From assembly GCF_001579845.1 (NCBI RefSeq), contig NZ_CP007440.1, positions 1,116,001 to 1,180,000 of the forward strand: 64,000 bases of DNA, written 5' to 3'. The stretch is from Rhodoplanes sp. Z2-YC6860 (GTDB lineage: Bacteria; Pseudomonadota; Alphaproteobacteria; Rhizobiales; Xanthobacteraceae). The stretch's first letter is position 1. Each line of letters starts with the position of its first letter. Shown piece by piece: positions 33,834 through 41,508 of the stretch. The notes beneath the pieces were generated by a model. It worked only from the letters and a program-made list of their open reading frames with translations, searched no databases and was not told the DNA's origin. A program made the translations under genes and the position numbers.

Positions 33834-34811
33834 ATGACCCAGATCCGTTCCATGAGCCAGTCCACGCCGCGCCGCGCCGGCGAGCTTGGTGTGCATTCGC
33901 TCGATCACTTCAATTTTGTGGTCCCGGACGTGGCCAAGGCCGAGACGTTCTACAGTCAGTTCGGCCTCAACGCGAAGGAAGAGGACGGCAAGCTCGCGCT
34001 CTACACCCACGGTCACCCGCACCGTTGGGGTGTGGTGTCCGAAGGCCCGCGCAAGAAGTTCAGCTACGTCTCGTTCGGCGCTTACGAGGACGACCTGCCG
34101 CGTTTCCGCGAGCGGCTCGAACAGATGCGAATCCAGCGCCTCGATCCGCCCAAGGGCTTCGAGTCGAATGGCCTCTGGTTCCGTGATCCCGACGGCATCC
34201 TGATCGAAATCCGCGTCGCCGAGAAAAGCTCGCCCAACGAGAAGGCCACCTTCGAAATGAAGGGCGGCGACGTCGGCATGCAGAATGCAGCGAACCGCAG
34301 CAAGGTGCACAAGGTCGCGCCGCGGCGGCTCGCCCATGTGCTGCTGTTCGTCACCGACATCTCGCGCGCCATCAATTTCTATCGTGACGTGATGGGGCTG
34401 CGCCTCTCCGACCGCTCCGGCGATCTTGTCGCCTTCATGCATGGCATCCACGGCAGCGATCATCACCTGATCGCCTTCGTGAAGTCTGACGGTCCGGGCC
34501 TGCATCATCTCAGCTGGGACGTTGGCTCGATCAACGACATCGGCGTCGGCGCGAGCCACATGGCGGAGAAGGGCTTCGCCTATGGCTGGGGGCTCGGCCG
34601 TCACGTGCTCGGCTCGAACTACTTCCATTATGTGCGCGATCCGTGGGGCAGCTACGCCGAATACTCCTGCGACATCGACTACATCCCGCTGACCCAGGAC
34701 TGGAAGGACGGCGACCATCCGCCGGAAGATTCGTTCTACCAGTGGGGGCCGAACCCGCCGGAAGACTTCGCGCACAACTACGAGGTCTCGAAAGAAGGCC
34801 TCAAGAGTTGA
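33834..34811 (+). CDS. VOC-family extradiol-type dioxygenase
   Basis: A 325-aa two-module vicinal-oxygen-chelate protein. Candidate ligands fit type I extradiol ring-cleavage enzymes: H168 in RRLAHVLLFVTD, H224/H225 in GPGLHHLSWDV, and E276 in WGSYAEYSCD, with spacings close to BphC. The N-terminal module (residues 20-130, HSLDHFNFVVPD) is the usual non-metal half. ATG 33834 follows AGGA at 9 nt; ATG 33783 is in frame but poorly supported. It would cleave a catechol-like or hydroxylated heteroaromatic ring, and is placed right after the importer and before a Rieske oxygenase. Confidence 0.9.
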   Translation: MTQIRSMSQSTPRRAGELGVHSLDHFNFVVPDVAKAETFYSQFGLNAKEEDGKLALYTHGHPHRWGVVSEGPRKKFSYVSFGAYEDDLPRFRERLEQMRIQRLDPPKGFESNGLWFRDPDGILIEIRVAEKSSPNEKATFEMKGGDVGMQNAANRSKVHKVAPRRLAHVLLFVTDISRAINFYRDVMGLRLSDRSGDLVAFMHGIHGSDHHLIAFVKSDGPGLHHLSWDVGSINDIGVGASHMAEKGFAYGWGLGRHVLGSNYFHYVRDPWGSYAEYSCDIDYIPLTQDWKDGDHPPEDSFYQWGPNPPEDFAHNYEVSKEGLKS

Positions 34812-34871
34812 ACGTCGCTGGCGTGATTCGCCGGCCTTGGTTTTGGTGAATAGCCGCGTAGGGAGGCTGCG

Positions 34872-35399
34872 ATGAGCTACACGCTCAAGGAGTTCTGCGA
34901 AGACCATCACGAACTGCTGACTTCAGGCCTGCCGCTCAACCGGGCGCTGCCGCAGATCGCCGAGAAGCTTTCGGTGCTGCTGTGCAATCCGGATTTCGTC
35001 GCCGAGGCGTTCAAGGACGATACGCCGGTCGGGCGCCGGACGCTGGCCCACGATCCCGACACCGACGTCTATGTGCTGGCCCACGTCTATGAGGGGCCGA
35101 AGAAGGGCACGCCGCACAATCACGGCGCATCCTGGGCCGTGTACGGCACAGCGCGCGCCGTCACCAACATGACGGAATGGCGGCGCGTCAATTCAGCGAG
35201 CGAGGAGCAGGCCGTGCTCGAGCCGGTCGAGCACTATGCGCTCGGCCCAGGCCAGACCCGCGCCTACCGCCCCGGCGTGCTGCATTCGACCGAGCATCCA
35301 GGCAAGGCCTGGGTGATCCGCGTCACCGGCACCGACGTCGATGCCATCCCACGTTTCCGCTACAAGCCCGAGCGCGACCGGATCGTCGAGAAGGTCTGA
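34872..35399 (+). CDS. CDO-like cupin metal-dependent protein, 175 aa
   Basis: A predicted double-stranded beta-helix protein related to cysteine dioxygenase/COG5553. The motif GTPHNHGASWAVYGT carries two histidines, and a later GVLHSTEHPGKAWVIRV carries a third, the expected three-His iron site. Characterised relatives are thiol dioxygenases, but most members are uncharacterised. GGGAGG precedes the ATG. The gene overlaps none but is 2 nt from the next small gene, and it lies between an extradiol-type and a Rieske oxygenase, so a role in the same oxidative pathway is inferred. Confidence 0.8.
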   Translation: MSYTLKEFCEDHHELLTSGLPLNRALPQIAEKLSVLLCNPDFVAEAFKDDTPVGRRTLAHDPDTDVYVLAHVYEGPKKGTPHNHGASWAVYGTARAVTNMTEWRRVNSASEEQAVLEPVEHYALGPGQTRAYRPGVLHSTEHPGKAWVIRVTGTDVDAIPRFRYKPERDRIVEKV

Positions 35400-35401
35400 G
35401 A

Positions 35402-35608
35402 ATGGCGTTGAAGTTCCGCGTCGAACTCGTGTGGGAAGGAGACGATGCGCAGACCGCGTCATCGATCTATCTCACGGGTGACGGCCGCGTCATCCTGCAG
35501 GGCCGCGCCGTGTCCCAGGCTGAACGCGAAGCGATGTCGCTGCCGTCTGGCGGCGACATGATCAGCGTCGATCGGAACCTGATCCACGCGATCAAGGAGA
35601 TGTTGTAA
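35402..35608 (+). CDS. Hypothetical 68-aa protein in the catabolic series
   Basis: The family is not recognised. The 68-aa product starts MALKFRVELVWEGDD, has a mixed beta/alpha pattern with ILQGRAVSQAEREAMSLP, and no Cys, signal or TM segment. It starts 2 nt after the CDO-like cupin stop and ends 15 nt before the Rieske gene, so it is cotranscribed with them. It could be a small regulatory or structural partner. Confidence 0.7.
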   Translation: MALKFRVELVWEGDDAQTASSIYLTGDGRVILQGRAVSQAEREAMSLPSGGDMISVDRNLIHAIKEML

Positions 35609-35623
35609 GCGAGGAGGCACCTC

Positions 35624-36676
35624 ATGTTCCTCAAGAATTACTGGTACGTCGCGGCGTCGAGCTCAGAGATCGGTCGCAAGCCGTTTCGCCGCGTGATCAT
35701 GAACGAGCCGGTGGCCCTCTATCGCACGGAGAACGGCACGCCGATTGCGCTCGAAGACCGTTGCCCGCACCGCCGCCTGCCGCTGTCGATGGGCAAGCTC
35801 ATCGGCGACGACGTGCTGCAATGCCACTATCACGGCTTGCGCTTTGACCGCACCGGCGCCTGCGTGCAGGTGCCTGGCCAGGACCTGATCCCGCCGACGG
35901 CGCGGATCAAAACCTATCCGCTGGTCGAGCGCTACAAATGGCTGTGGATCTGGATGGGCGATCCGGCGCTGGCCGATCCGGCAGCGATTCCGGATTATCA
36001 CTGGTTCGACGACCCGAACTGGGGTGCGAAGTCGGATTATCTGCACGCCAAGTGCAACTGGCAGCTCATCAACGACAACCTGCTCGATCTGACGCATCTC
36101 GCGTTCGTGCACGAGACCACGATCGGCAACATGGCGCTGGTCGAGCACGCCGCGGTGCGCGTGCAAAGGACGCCCCAAGGCGTGCAGGTGACGCGCTGGA
36201 TCATCGATCAGCCGGCCCCGCCCGCCTTCGTCAAGATCGGCGGCTTCACCGGCAATGTCGATCGCTGGCAGATCATCGATTACACGCCGCCGTCCTATAT
36301 CCGGCTTGATGTCGGCGCCACGCCGACCGGCACAGGCGCGCCGGAAGGCCGCCGCGTGGGCGGCATCGAGATGCGCAACCTCAACGCCATGACGCCTGAA
36401 ACCGAGACCACGACGCATTATTTCTGGGGCCAGGCGCACGACTTTGAGCCGCACAACAAGGACATGACTGAGCGCGTGTTCCAGCAGATCAAGACCGCGT
36501 TCCTGGAGGATGTGTCGGTGTTCAGCGCCCAGCAGGAGAATATCGATCTCGATCCTGGTGCGCCGCAGGTCGACATCAACGCGGACTCCGGCGGCATCCA
36601 GGCCCGCCGCATTGTCGCAAAGCTCTACGCCGACGAGCAGGCGGTGGTGGCCGCGAGCGTGACCGCCGCGGAGTAG
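35624..36676 (+). CDS. Rieske oxygenase, vanillate O-demethylase-like
   Basis: A 350-aa oxygenase component. The Rieske centre is C47-x-H49 and C67-xx-H70, and the mononuclear iron site is in NDNLLDLTHLAFVHE (N152, D155, H158, H163). The start FLKNYWYVAASSSEI is typical of VanA-type O-demethylases and related mono-oxygenases. No reductase (VanB-like) is encoded nearby, so electrons must come from elsewhere. GAGGAGGCA lies ahead of ATG 35624. It belongs to the 25.9-38.7 kb catabolic series. Confidence 0.92.
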   Translation: MFLKNYWYVAASSSEIGRKPFRRVIMNEPVALYRTENGTPIALEDRCPHRRLPLSMGKLIGDDVLQCHYHGLRFDRTGACVQVPGQDLIPPTARIKTYPLVERYKWLWIWMGDPALADPAAIPDYHWFDDPNWGAKSDYLHAKCNWQLINDNLLDLTHLAFVHETTIGNMALVEHAAVRVQRTPQGVQVTRWIIDQPAPPAFVKIGGFTGNVDRWQIIDYTPPSYIRLDVGATPTGTGAPEGRRVGGIEMRNLNAMTPETETTTHYFWGQAHDFEPHNKDMTERVFQQIKTAFLEDVSVFSAQQENIDLDPGAPQVDINADSGGIQARRIVAKLYADEQAVVAASVTAAE

Positions 36677-36712
36677 ATGTTCCTAACAGCCTTGCGTTGT
36701 CGGTCCTGAAAG

Positions 36713-36744
36713 CCAATCCTCGTCCGTGATCGAACGGGGATTGG
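36713..36744 (+). promoter_or_regulatory. Possible ribosome-site-sequestering hairpin upstream of the cyclodeaminase-like gene
   Basis: CCAATCC (36713-36719) pairs with GGATTGG (36738-36744), with CCG/CGG extending the stem inward. The right arm includes part of the GGGGA Shine-Dalgarno for ATG 36748. In mRNA this would mask the ribosome site, so translation may be conditional. No known riboswitch class is recognised. Confidence 0.35.
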
Positions 36745-36747
36745 ACG

Positions 36748-37734
36748 ATGCTTTTTCTGACCGAGCAGGACGTCAAAGACGCGCTCACGGGCGATGATGC
36801 CTATAAGGAAGCGGTCGCGGTGATCGAGCGCGTGCTGGCGCAGCAGTCGGCCGGGACCACACATCATCTCAAGCGCACCACGATGACGCATCCGCAGCAT
36901 CCGGGACACCTCTGGCGCAATATTCGCATATTGCCCGGCATGGCGCCGGACCTCGGCGCTGCGGCGGTGCGTTTGTACTCAGGCTATCGGGGTACCAACC
37001 GCTCGGAGATCATCTGCCTGTTCGACTGGGACGATATGAGGATGTCGGCGATCATCTCGGATGTGTATTTGCACGCGATCCGCACCGCCGCACCCTATGG
37101 CGTTGCCGCGAAGTATCTCGCGCGCAAAGGCGCGCGCACGATCGGCATCATCGGCAGCGGCCGCTATGCGCGCGGCATGGCGCAGGCGGTCTGCGCGGTG
37201 TGCCCGATCGAGACGATTCAGGTCTACAGCCGCAACCCCGACAACGTGCAAAGCTTCTGCGACGAGATGCGCACGGCGCTCGGCATCGAGGTGATCGCCT
37301 GCGCGTCCGGCCGTGAGGCGATGCGCGGCGCCGACATCATGATCACCGCAACCTCGGGCAATCAGATCGTGTTCGAAGCCGACTGGCTCACGCCCGGCAC
37401 GCTGCTGATGTCGCTAGCGCCCGGCGAATTCGGCGAGGACACCGTGCTGCGGTCGCGGGTGTATCTGTCGGCGCCTGAGCAGGTGCTCGGCGACGACCCG
37501 CCACGCAAGCCGTTCAACACGCTGATCACGAGCGGCAAATTTGGCCCAGGCGATGTGGTGGCCGACATCTGCGACGTCGTGACCGGCAAGAAGGCTGGTC
37601 GCGGATCAGATGATGAGATCATACTTTACGAATCGGCCGGCCTTGCCTTGCTCGATGTCGGCATCGGGCAGTGGATTTATCAGCGGGCCAGAAGCCGTGG
37701 GCTCGGCACCGAAATGCCGTTCGGTGAGCACTGA
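36748..37734 (+). CDS. Ornithine cyclodeaminase/mu-crystallin family protein
   Basis: A 328-aa NAD(P)-binding protein: LWRNIRILPGMAPDLGAAAVRLYSGY, then the Rossmann loop TIGIIGSGRYARGMAQAV and DVVTGKKAGR near the C-terminus. Family members make proline from ornithine or reduce cyclic ketimines (pyrroline- or piperideine-2-carboxylate), amino acids or imines. In this cluster it may act on a nitrogen-containing intermediate; this is inferred. Its ribosome site may be occluded by a hairpin. Confidence 0.9.
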   Translation: MLFLTEQDVKDALTGDDAYKEAVAVIERVLAQQSAGTTHHLKRTTMTHPQHPGHLWRNIRILPGMAPDLGAAAVRLYSGYRGTNRSEIICLFDWDDMRMSAIISDVYLHAIRTAAPYGVAAKYLARKGARTIGIIGSGRYARGMAQAVCAVCPIETIQVYSRNPDNVQSFCDEMRTALGIEVIACASGREAMRGADIMITATSGNQIVFEADWLTPGTLLMSLAPGEFGEDTVLRSRVYLSAPEQVLGDDPPRKPFNTLITSGKFGPGDVVADICDVVTGKKAGRGSDDEIILYESAGLALLDVGIGQWIYQRARSRGLGTEMPFGEH

Positions 37735-37766
37735 AGGCGTCGAATGGACAATAGATCGAGGAGCGT

Positions 37767-38744
37767 ATGTTGAAGCGTCGTGACTTTTTGCAGTTGAGCG
37801 CCGGCGGCATCGCGGCGGCACTTGCCGCGCGGCCCGCCGCGGCGCAGGGCAATTACCCCGACCGCGCCATCAAGCTCGTCGTGCCGCGCGCCGCCGGCGG
37901 CGTCGTCGACATCATCGCGCGCGAATGGAGCGGCAAGGTCAAAGGGCTTGGCACCGTCTATATCGAGAATATGGGCGGTGGCGGTGGCGTCATCGGCGCG
38001 ACGTTTGTGTCCCGGGCTCCGGCCGACGGCTACACCCTGCTGGTGGGCACCACAAGCGAGCTGGTCATCAGCCCGCTGCTCGGCAAGCAGCCCTACGATC
38101 CGGTCACAAGCTTCGAGCCGATCGCCATCATGTGCGACTCGCCAGCCGCTATCGTCGTGCATCCGAGCATCCCGGTGTCCAATCTCAAGGAGCTGGTCGC
38201 CTACGCCAAACAGCACAAGAACGGCTTGAGCTACGGCTCTGCCGGCGCCGGCACCGTATCGAATCTCGCGGGCGAGCTGTTCAAGGAGATTGCCGGTCTG
38301 CAGGACATCGTGCATGTGCCCTACAAGGGCGGCGCGCCCGCGGTCTCGGATGCAATCGCCGGCCAGATTCCGATTTCCACGCCGATGATGTCGGAGCAAA
38401 TCTGGGAATTGCACCGGCAGGGCAAGCTCAAGGTCCTGGCGGTGGCATCCGAGAAGCGCCTGCGCGCGATTCCCGATCTACCGACGGCGGTGGAGCAAGG
38501 TTTTCCCGACCTCGTCGCGCGGCTGTTCTTCGGCCTGTTTGCGCCGGCCAAGACGCCGAAGGAGATCATCGGCAAGGTCGAGCAGGCCACCAAGGTCGCG
38601 ATGCAGGACCCCGAGCTCAGAAAGAACTTCGAGGCGGGCGGCTTCGAGACGCTCGACACCACCGATGCAGCCGCGGCCGCGGATTACGTGGCGAAGGAAG
38701 TCACGCGCTGGAAGCCGATCCTCGCGCAGTTCAAGCCGCAGTAG
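37767..38744 (+). CDS. Bug-family receptor with a twin-arginine-like signal
   Basis: A 325-aa receptor. The signal MLKRRDFLQLSAGGIAAALA contains RRDFL, a Tat-type motif unlike the Sec signals of the other Bugs here, and ends near AAAQ. The mature start NYPDRAIKLVVPRAAGGVVD and the later PDLPTAVEQG identify the family. It is the last gene of the plus-strand series and is followed by repeats. Confidence 0.92.
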   Translation: MLKRRDFLQLSAGGIAAALAARPAAAQGNYPDRAIKLVVPRAAGGVVDIIAREWSGKVKGLGTVYIENMGGGGGVIGATFVSRAPADGYTLLVGTTSELVISPLLGKQPYDPVTSFEPIAIMCDSPAAIVVHPSIPVSNLKELVAYAKQHKNGLSYGSAGAGTVSNLAGELFKEIAGLQDIVHVPYKGGAPAVSDAIAGQIPISTPMMSEQIWELHRQGKLKVLAVASEKRLRAIPDLPTAVEQGFPDLVARLFFGLFAPAKTPKEIIGKVEQATKVAMQDPELRKNFEAGGFETLDTTDAAAAADYVAKEVTRWKPILAQFKPQ

Positions 38745-38785
38745 CTCAGGGCGCTGGTATGAGGTGTCGTTCGCCACAAGGCGGT

Positions 38786-38900
38786 TCATGCCCGGGCTTG
38801 ACCCGGGCATCCAGCAGGTAGAGCGACAGGTTACGGCTTTACGTAAGACTTTCATTGTCGCGCCATGGTCATGGATGGCCGGGTCAAGCCCGGCGATGAC
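38786..38900. repeat. BIME-like pair, TCATGCCCGGGCTTGACCCGGGCATCC family
   Basis: TCATGCCCGGGCTTGACCCGGGCATCCA faces ATGGATGGCCGGGTCAAGCCCGGCGATGAC around a TTACGTAAGACT centre. It separates the convergent Bug and UbiD genes and could terminate both. Confidence 0.75.
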
Positions 38901-38956
38901 ACCGCCTATGTGATGACGAAACTCTGTGTTGATACAGCGTGGAGAGACGGCGGGTT

Positions 38957-40450
38957 CTAACCCTTCGTCTTCCCATCCAAAAGCCAGCCGAATTTCTCCC
39001 GTGCCTTGCGCGTCGTCTCGGCGCTGGGCGTATTGGCCGGCGGAAACTTGTCGCGCCAGGACCACGGCCGGCAGGCGTCGATGATCGCGACTGAATGCGT
39101 CATATCGCCCTTGGCGCGCTTCTCCGGCGTCAACCGCGGGTCGGCCGGCGAATCCCATGAGCCTTCGATGAACTGGATCGATTCCTTCGGATCGGTGCGG
39201 GTCAGCATCGCCCAGAGGAGATGATCGAGATTGGTCACGTCGACATCGTCGTCGACCACCACGATGTATTTCGATGCGTAGGCTGACGCGCCGCATTGCG
39301 CAGCGATATGACCCGCCTGCACGGCGTGGCCCGGATAGCGTTGCTTGATCGAGATGCCGTGGAACATGCGTGCGCCGCCGATCTCGTGGCACCACACCTG
39401 CTGCACCTCGGGCACGCCTGCGTTGGTCATGTTCTGCTTGATGGTCGCCGAGCGCATCACCGCGCGATAGCGCGCCATCTCGTCCGGCCCGCCGCCCATC
39501 GGCGGCACGCCCAGGAGGATCGGATCGTTGCGATGATAGATCGCCTTGACGTCGAGCACCGTGCAGGGCTTGGCGCCGCCGGCGTAGTGCCCGGTCCATT
39601 CGCCGAACGGGCCTTCGACCACGCGCTTGTCCGGCGTGACATAGCCCTCCAGCACGATCTCGGCGTCGGCCGGAAACGGCAGCCCGGTGACCTTGCCCTT
39701 CACCATCTTCATCGGCTTGCCGCGCAGGCCGCCGACCACGTCGATCTCGAATACGCCGTAGGGCGCCTCAAGCCCGCCATAGAAGAAGCACAGCGGATCG
39801 CCGCCCAGCACCATCGCGACCGGCATCGGCTCGCCGCGTTTGAAGTATTTCTCGGCATGGAGCGCGGCGTGATGGCCCGCCGCCATCAGCATGCCGACCG
39901 AGGTCTTGTCGTGCACCATGGCCCGGTAGGCGCCGGCGTTGAGCCAGTTCTCCTCCGGATCGCGCGTGATGCTGTAGGTGCCGGTGCCGATATATCGGCC
40001 GCCATCGAGCTCGTGCCAGACCGGTGACGGAAACTTGGTGACGTCGATGGCGTCGCCGGTGACGATGTTCTCGAACACCGGTCCGTCCTCGACGATCTCG
40101 TGCGGGATCGGCTTGTTGTCCTTGAGATACGCCTCGCGAAAGGCGTCGCTCAGCTCCCATTTTGAGAGATGATCGGGAAATCCCAGCGTCATGTTGCGCC
40201 GGACGCCGGCGAACATGTTGAGCAGCACGCGGAAGCCCTTGGGGCTGCCGGGAACCTCGTCGAACACCACGCACGGCCCGTTCTCGGCGCGAAGAATGGC
40301 CTCGGCGGCGAGCCCGATGTCCTCCTGCCAGCTTGCACCTTTGACGTTACGCACCTCGCCGAGCAGCTCGGCCCGCGCCAGCCATTCGCGCAGATCGTCG
40401 TAAGCGATCCGGGCTTCTACGTTTCGTCGTTCCGGCATTCGGAATTCCAT
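38957..40450 (-). CDS. UbiD-family prenylated-FMN decarboxylase
   Basis: A 497-aa reversible (de)carboxylase. The catalytic Arg-Glu-Glu set is visible: R176 in GAYRAMVH, E279 and E284 in VEGPFGEWTGHY, with the spacing of ferulic-acid decarboxylase. H193/H194 and E228 lie near expected Mn/K-prFMN positions. It needs prFMN from a UbiX-type enzyme, not encoded in the window. Its ATG overlaps the stop of the upstream Bug gene by one base (TGATG), so receptor and decarboxylase are translationally linked. The substrate is probably an aromatic or unsaturated carboxylic acid. Confidence 0.94.
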   Translation of the reverse strand: MEFRMPERRNVEARIAYDDLREWLARAELLGEVRNVKGASWQEDIGLAAEAILRAENGPCVVFDEVPGSPKGFRVLLNMFAGVRRNMTLGFPDHLSKWELSDAFREAYLKDNKPIPHEIVEDGPVFENIVTGDAIDVTKFPSPVWHELDGGRYIGTGTYSITRDPEENWLNAGAYRAMVHDKTSVGMLMAAGHHAALHAEKYFKRGEPMPVAMVLGGDPLCFFYGGLEAPYGVFEIDVVGGLRGKPMKMVKGKVTGLPFPADAEIVLEGYVTPDKRVVEGPFGEWTGHYAGGAKPCTVLDVKAIYHRNDPILLGVPPMGGGPDEMARYRAVMRSATIKQNMTNAGVPEVQQVWCHEIGGARMFHGISIKQRYPGHAVQAGHIAAQCGASAYASKYIVVVDDDVDVTNLDHLLWAMLTRTDPKESIQFIEGSWDSPADPRLTPEKRAKGDMTHSVAIIDACRPWSWRDKFPPANTPSAETTRKAREKFGWLLDGKTKG

Positions 40451-41418
40451 CAGTTCTGCGCGGCGATGCGACTCGCCGTCGGCGTCCAGAGTTTCACCTG
40501 GCTTTGCATATAAGCCGTGATTTCCTCCGGCGTCATCGCCTTGGTCTGCACCATCTCGGTTTCAAGATGCTTTTGCACCTCGGGAAGCTCCATCGCCTTG
40601 TTCACCGCCGCGTTCAGCTTCGTCACGATGTCTCGCGGCAATCCGGCGGGGCCGGACAGCGAATACCACGTCGTCACCACAAGCTCGGGATAGCCAAGCT
40701 CGCTCAAAGTCGGAACGTCGGGAAACTCCGGCAGCCGCTTTTCGCTTGAGACCGCCAGCGCCTTCAGTTTCCCGGCCAGGATATGCGGCCGCGTCGTAGA
40801 GAGCGTCATGCTGCCGACCTTCACGTGGCCCGCGACAAGGTCCTGGATCGCCGAACCGCCGCCGCGATAGGCGATGTGCACGAGCTTGACCTTCTCCTTG
40901 TCGGCGACGTACTCGGCCACCATGTTACCGACCGCGCCGACGTTGGGCGAAACATACTGCACCCCGTCTTTCTCGCGTTTCATCAGCGCCAGCAGCTCCT
41001 TGAAGCTGTTCACGCCAAGCGACTCGTGCACGACGAACACGTTGGGCGGGCCGCCGAGATAGGCGATGTGGGTAAAGTCCTTGATCGGGTCGATGCTCGT
41101 GCTTTTCGTCATGACCGGCCCGAGCACGAGCGACGGCATGCCGGAAACCTCCAGCGTGTAGCCGTCCGGTGCGGCGCGCGCCGCGGCCTCATTGGCGATC
41201 ATGCCGCCGCCGCCCGTCTTGTTTTCGACGAAGAATGTCTGCCCGAAGGTCTTGCTGAGCTGATCGGCAAACACGCGGCCGAGCAGATCGTTCGCGCCGC
41301 CCGCCGAGTAGGGCACAAGCAAGCGCACCGGCTTGTCGGGCCATTCGGCAAGCGCCGGCCCGGCGAACCCAATTGTGACGGCGAAAGCAGCGATGATGGC
41401 GAAGACTGCGCGGCGCAC
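40450..41418 (-). CDS. Bug-family tripartite tricarboxylate transporter receptor
   Basis: A 322-aa receptor. GTG 41418 is chosen because GGAG lies 6 nt upstream and the product begins VRRAVFAIIAAFAV, a normal Sec signal ending at ALAE. The mature part starts WPDKPVRLLVPYSAGGANDLLG, and PDVPTLSELGY comes late. It is most like the Bug at 17349 in layout (FTHIAYLGGPP against FTHIVYIGGPP). It is coupled to UbiD, which suggests that its ligand is the UbiD substrate. Confidence 0.93.
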   Translation of the reverse strand: MRRAVFAIIAAFAVTIGFAGPALAEWPDKPVRLLVPYSAGGANDLLGRVFADQLSKTFGQTFFVENKTGGGGMIANEAAARAAPDGYTLEVSGMPSLVLGPVMTKSTSIDPIKDFTHIAYLGGPPNVFVVHESLGVNSFKELLALMKREKDGVQYVSPNVGAVGNMVAEYVADKEKVKLVHIAYRGGGSAIQDLVAGHVKVGSMTLSTTRPHILAGKLKALAVSSEKRLPEFPDVPTLSELGYPELVVTTWYSLSGPAGLPRDIVTKLNAAVNKAMELPEVQKHLETEMVQTKAMTPEEITAYMQSQVKLWTPTASRIAAQN

Positions 41419-41508
41419 GTTCCACTCCCGAATGTATTTTTGTTGTCGTCCCGAAGCATCATAGCGCAATCCGTCTCGGGACAGCGCCACAAGACGGAAT
41501 GGATGCTC

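Noticed and set aside
7129-38960. CRISPR array suggested by recurring palindromic units
   Set aside because: The units are dispersed between genes, face each other in pairs and lack regular spacers; no cas genes are present.
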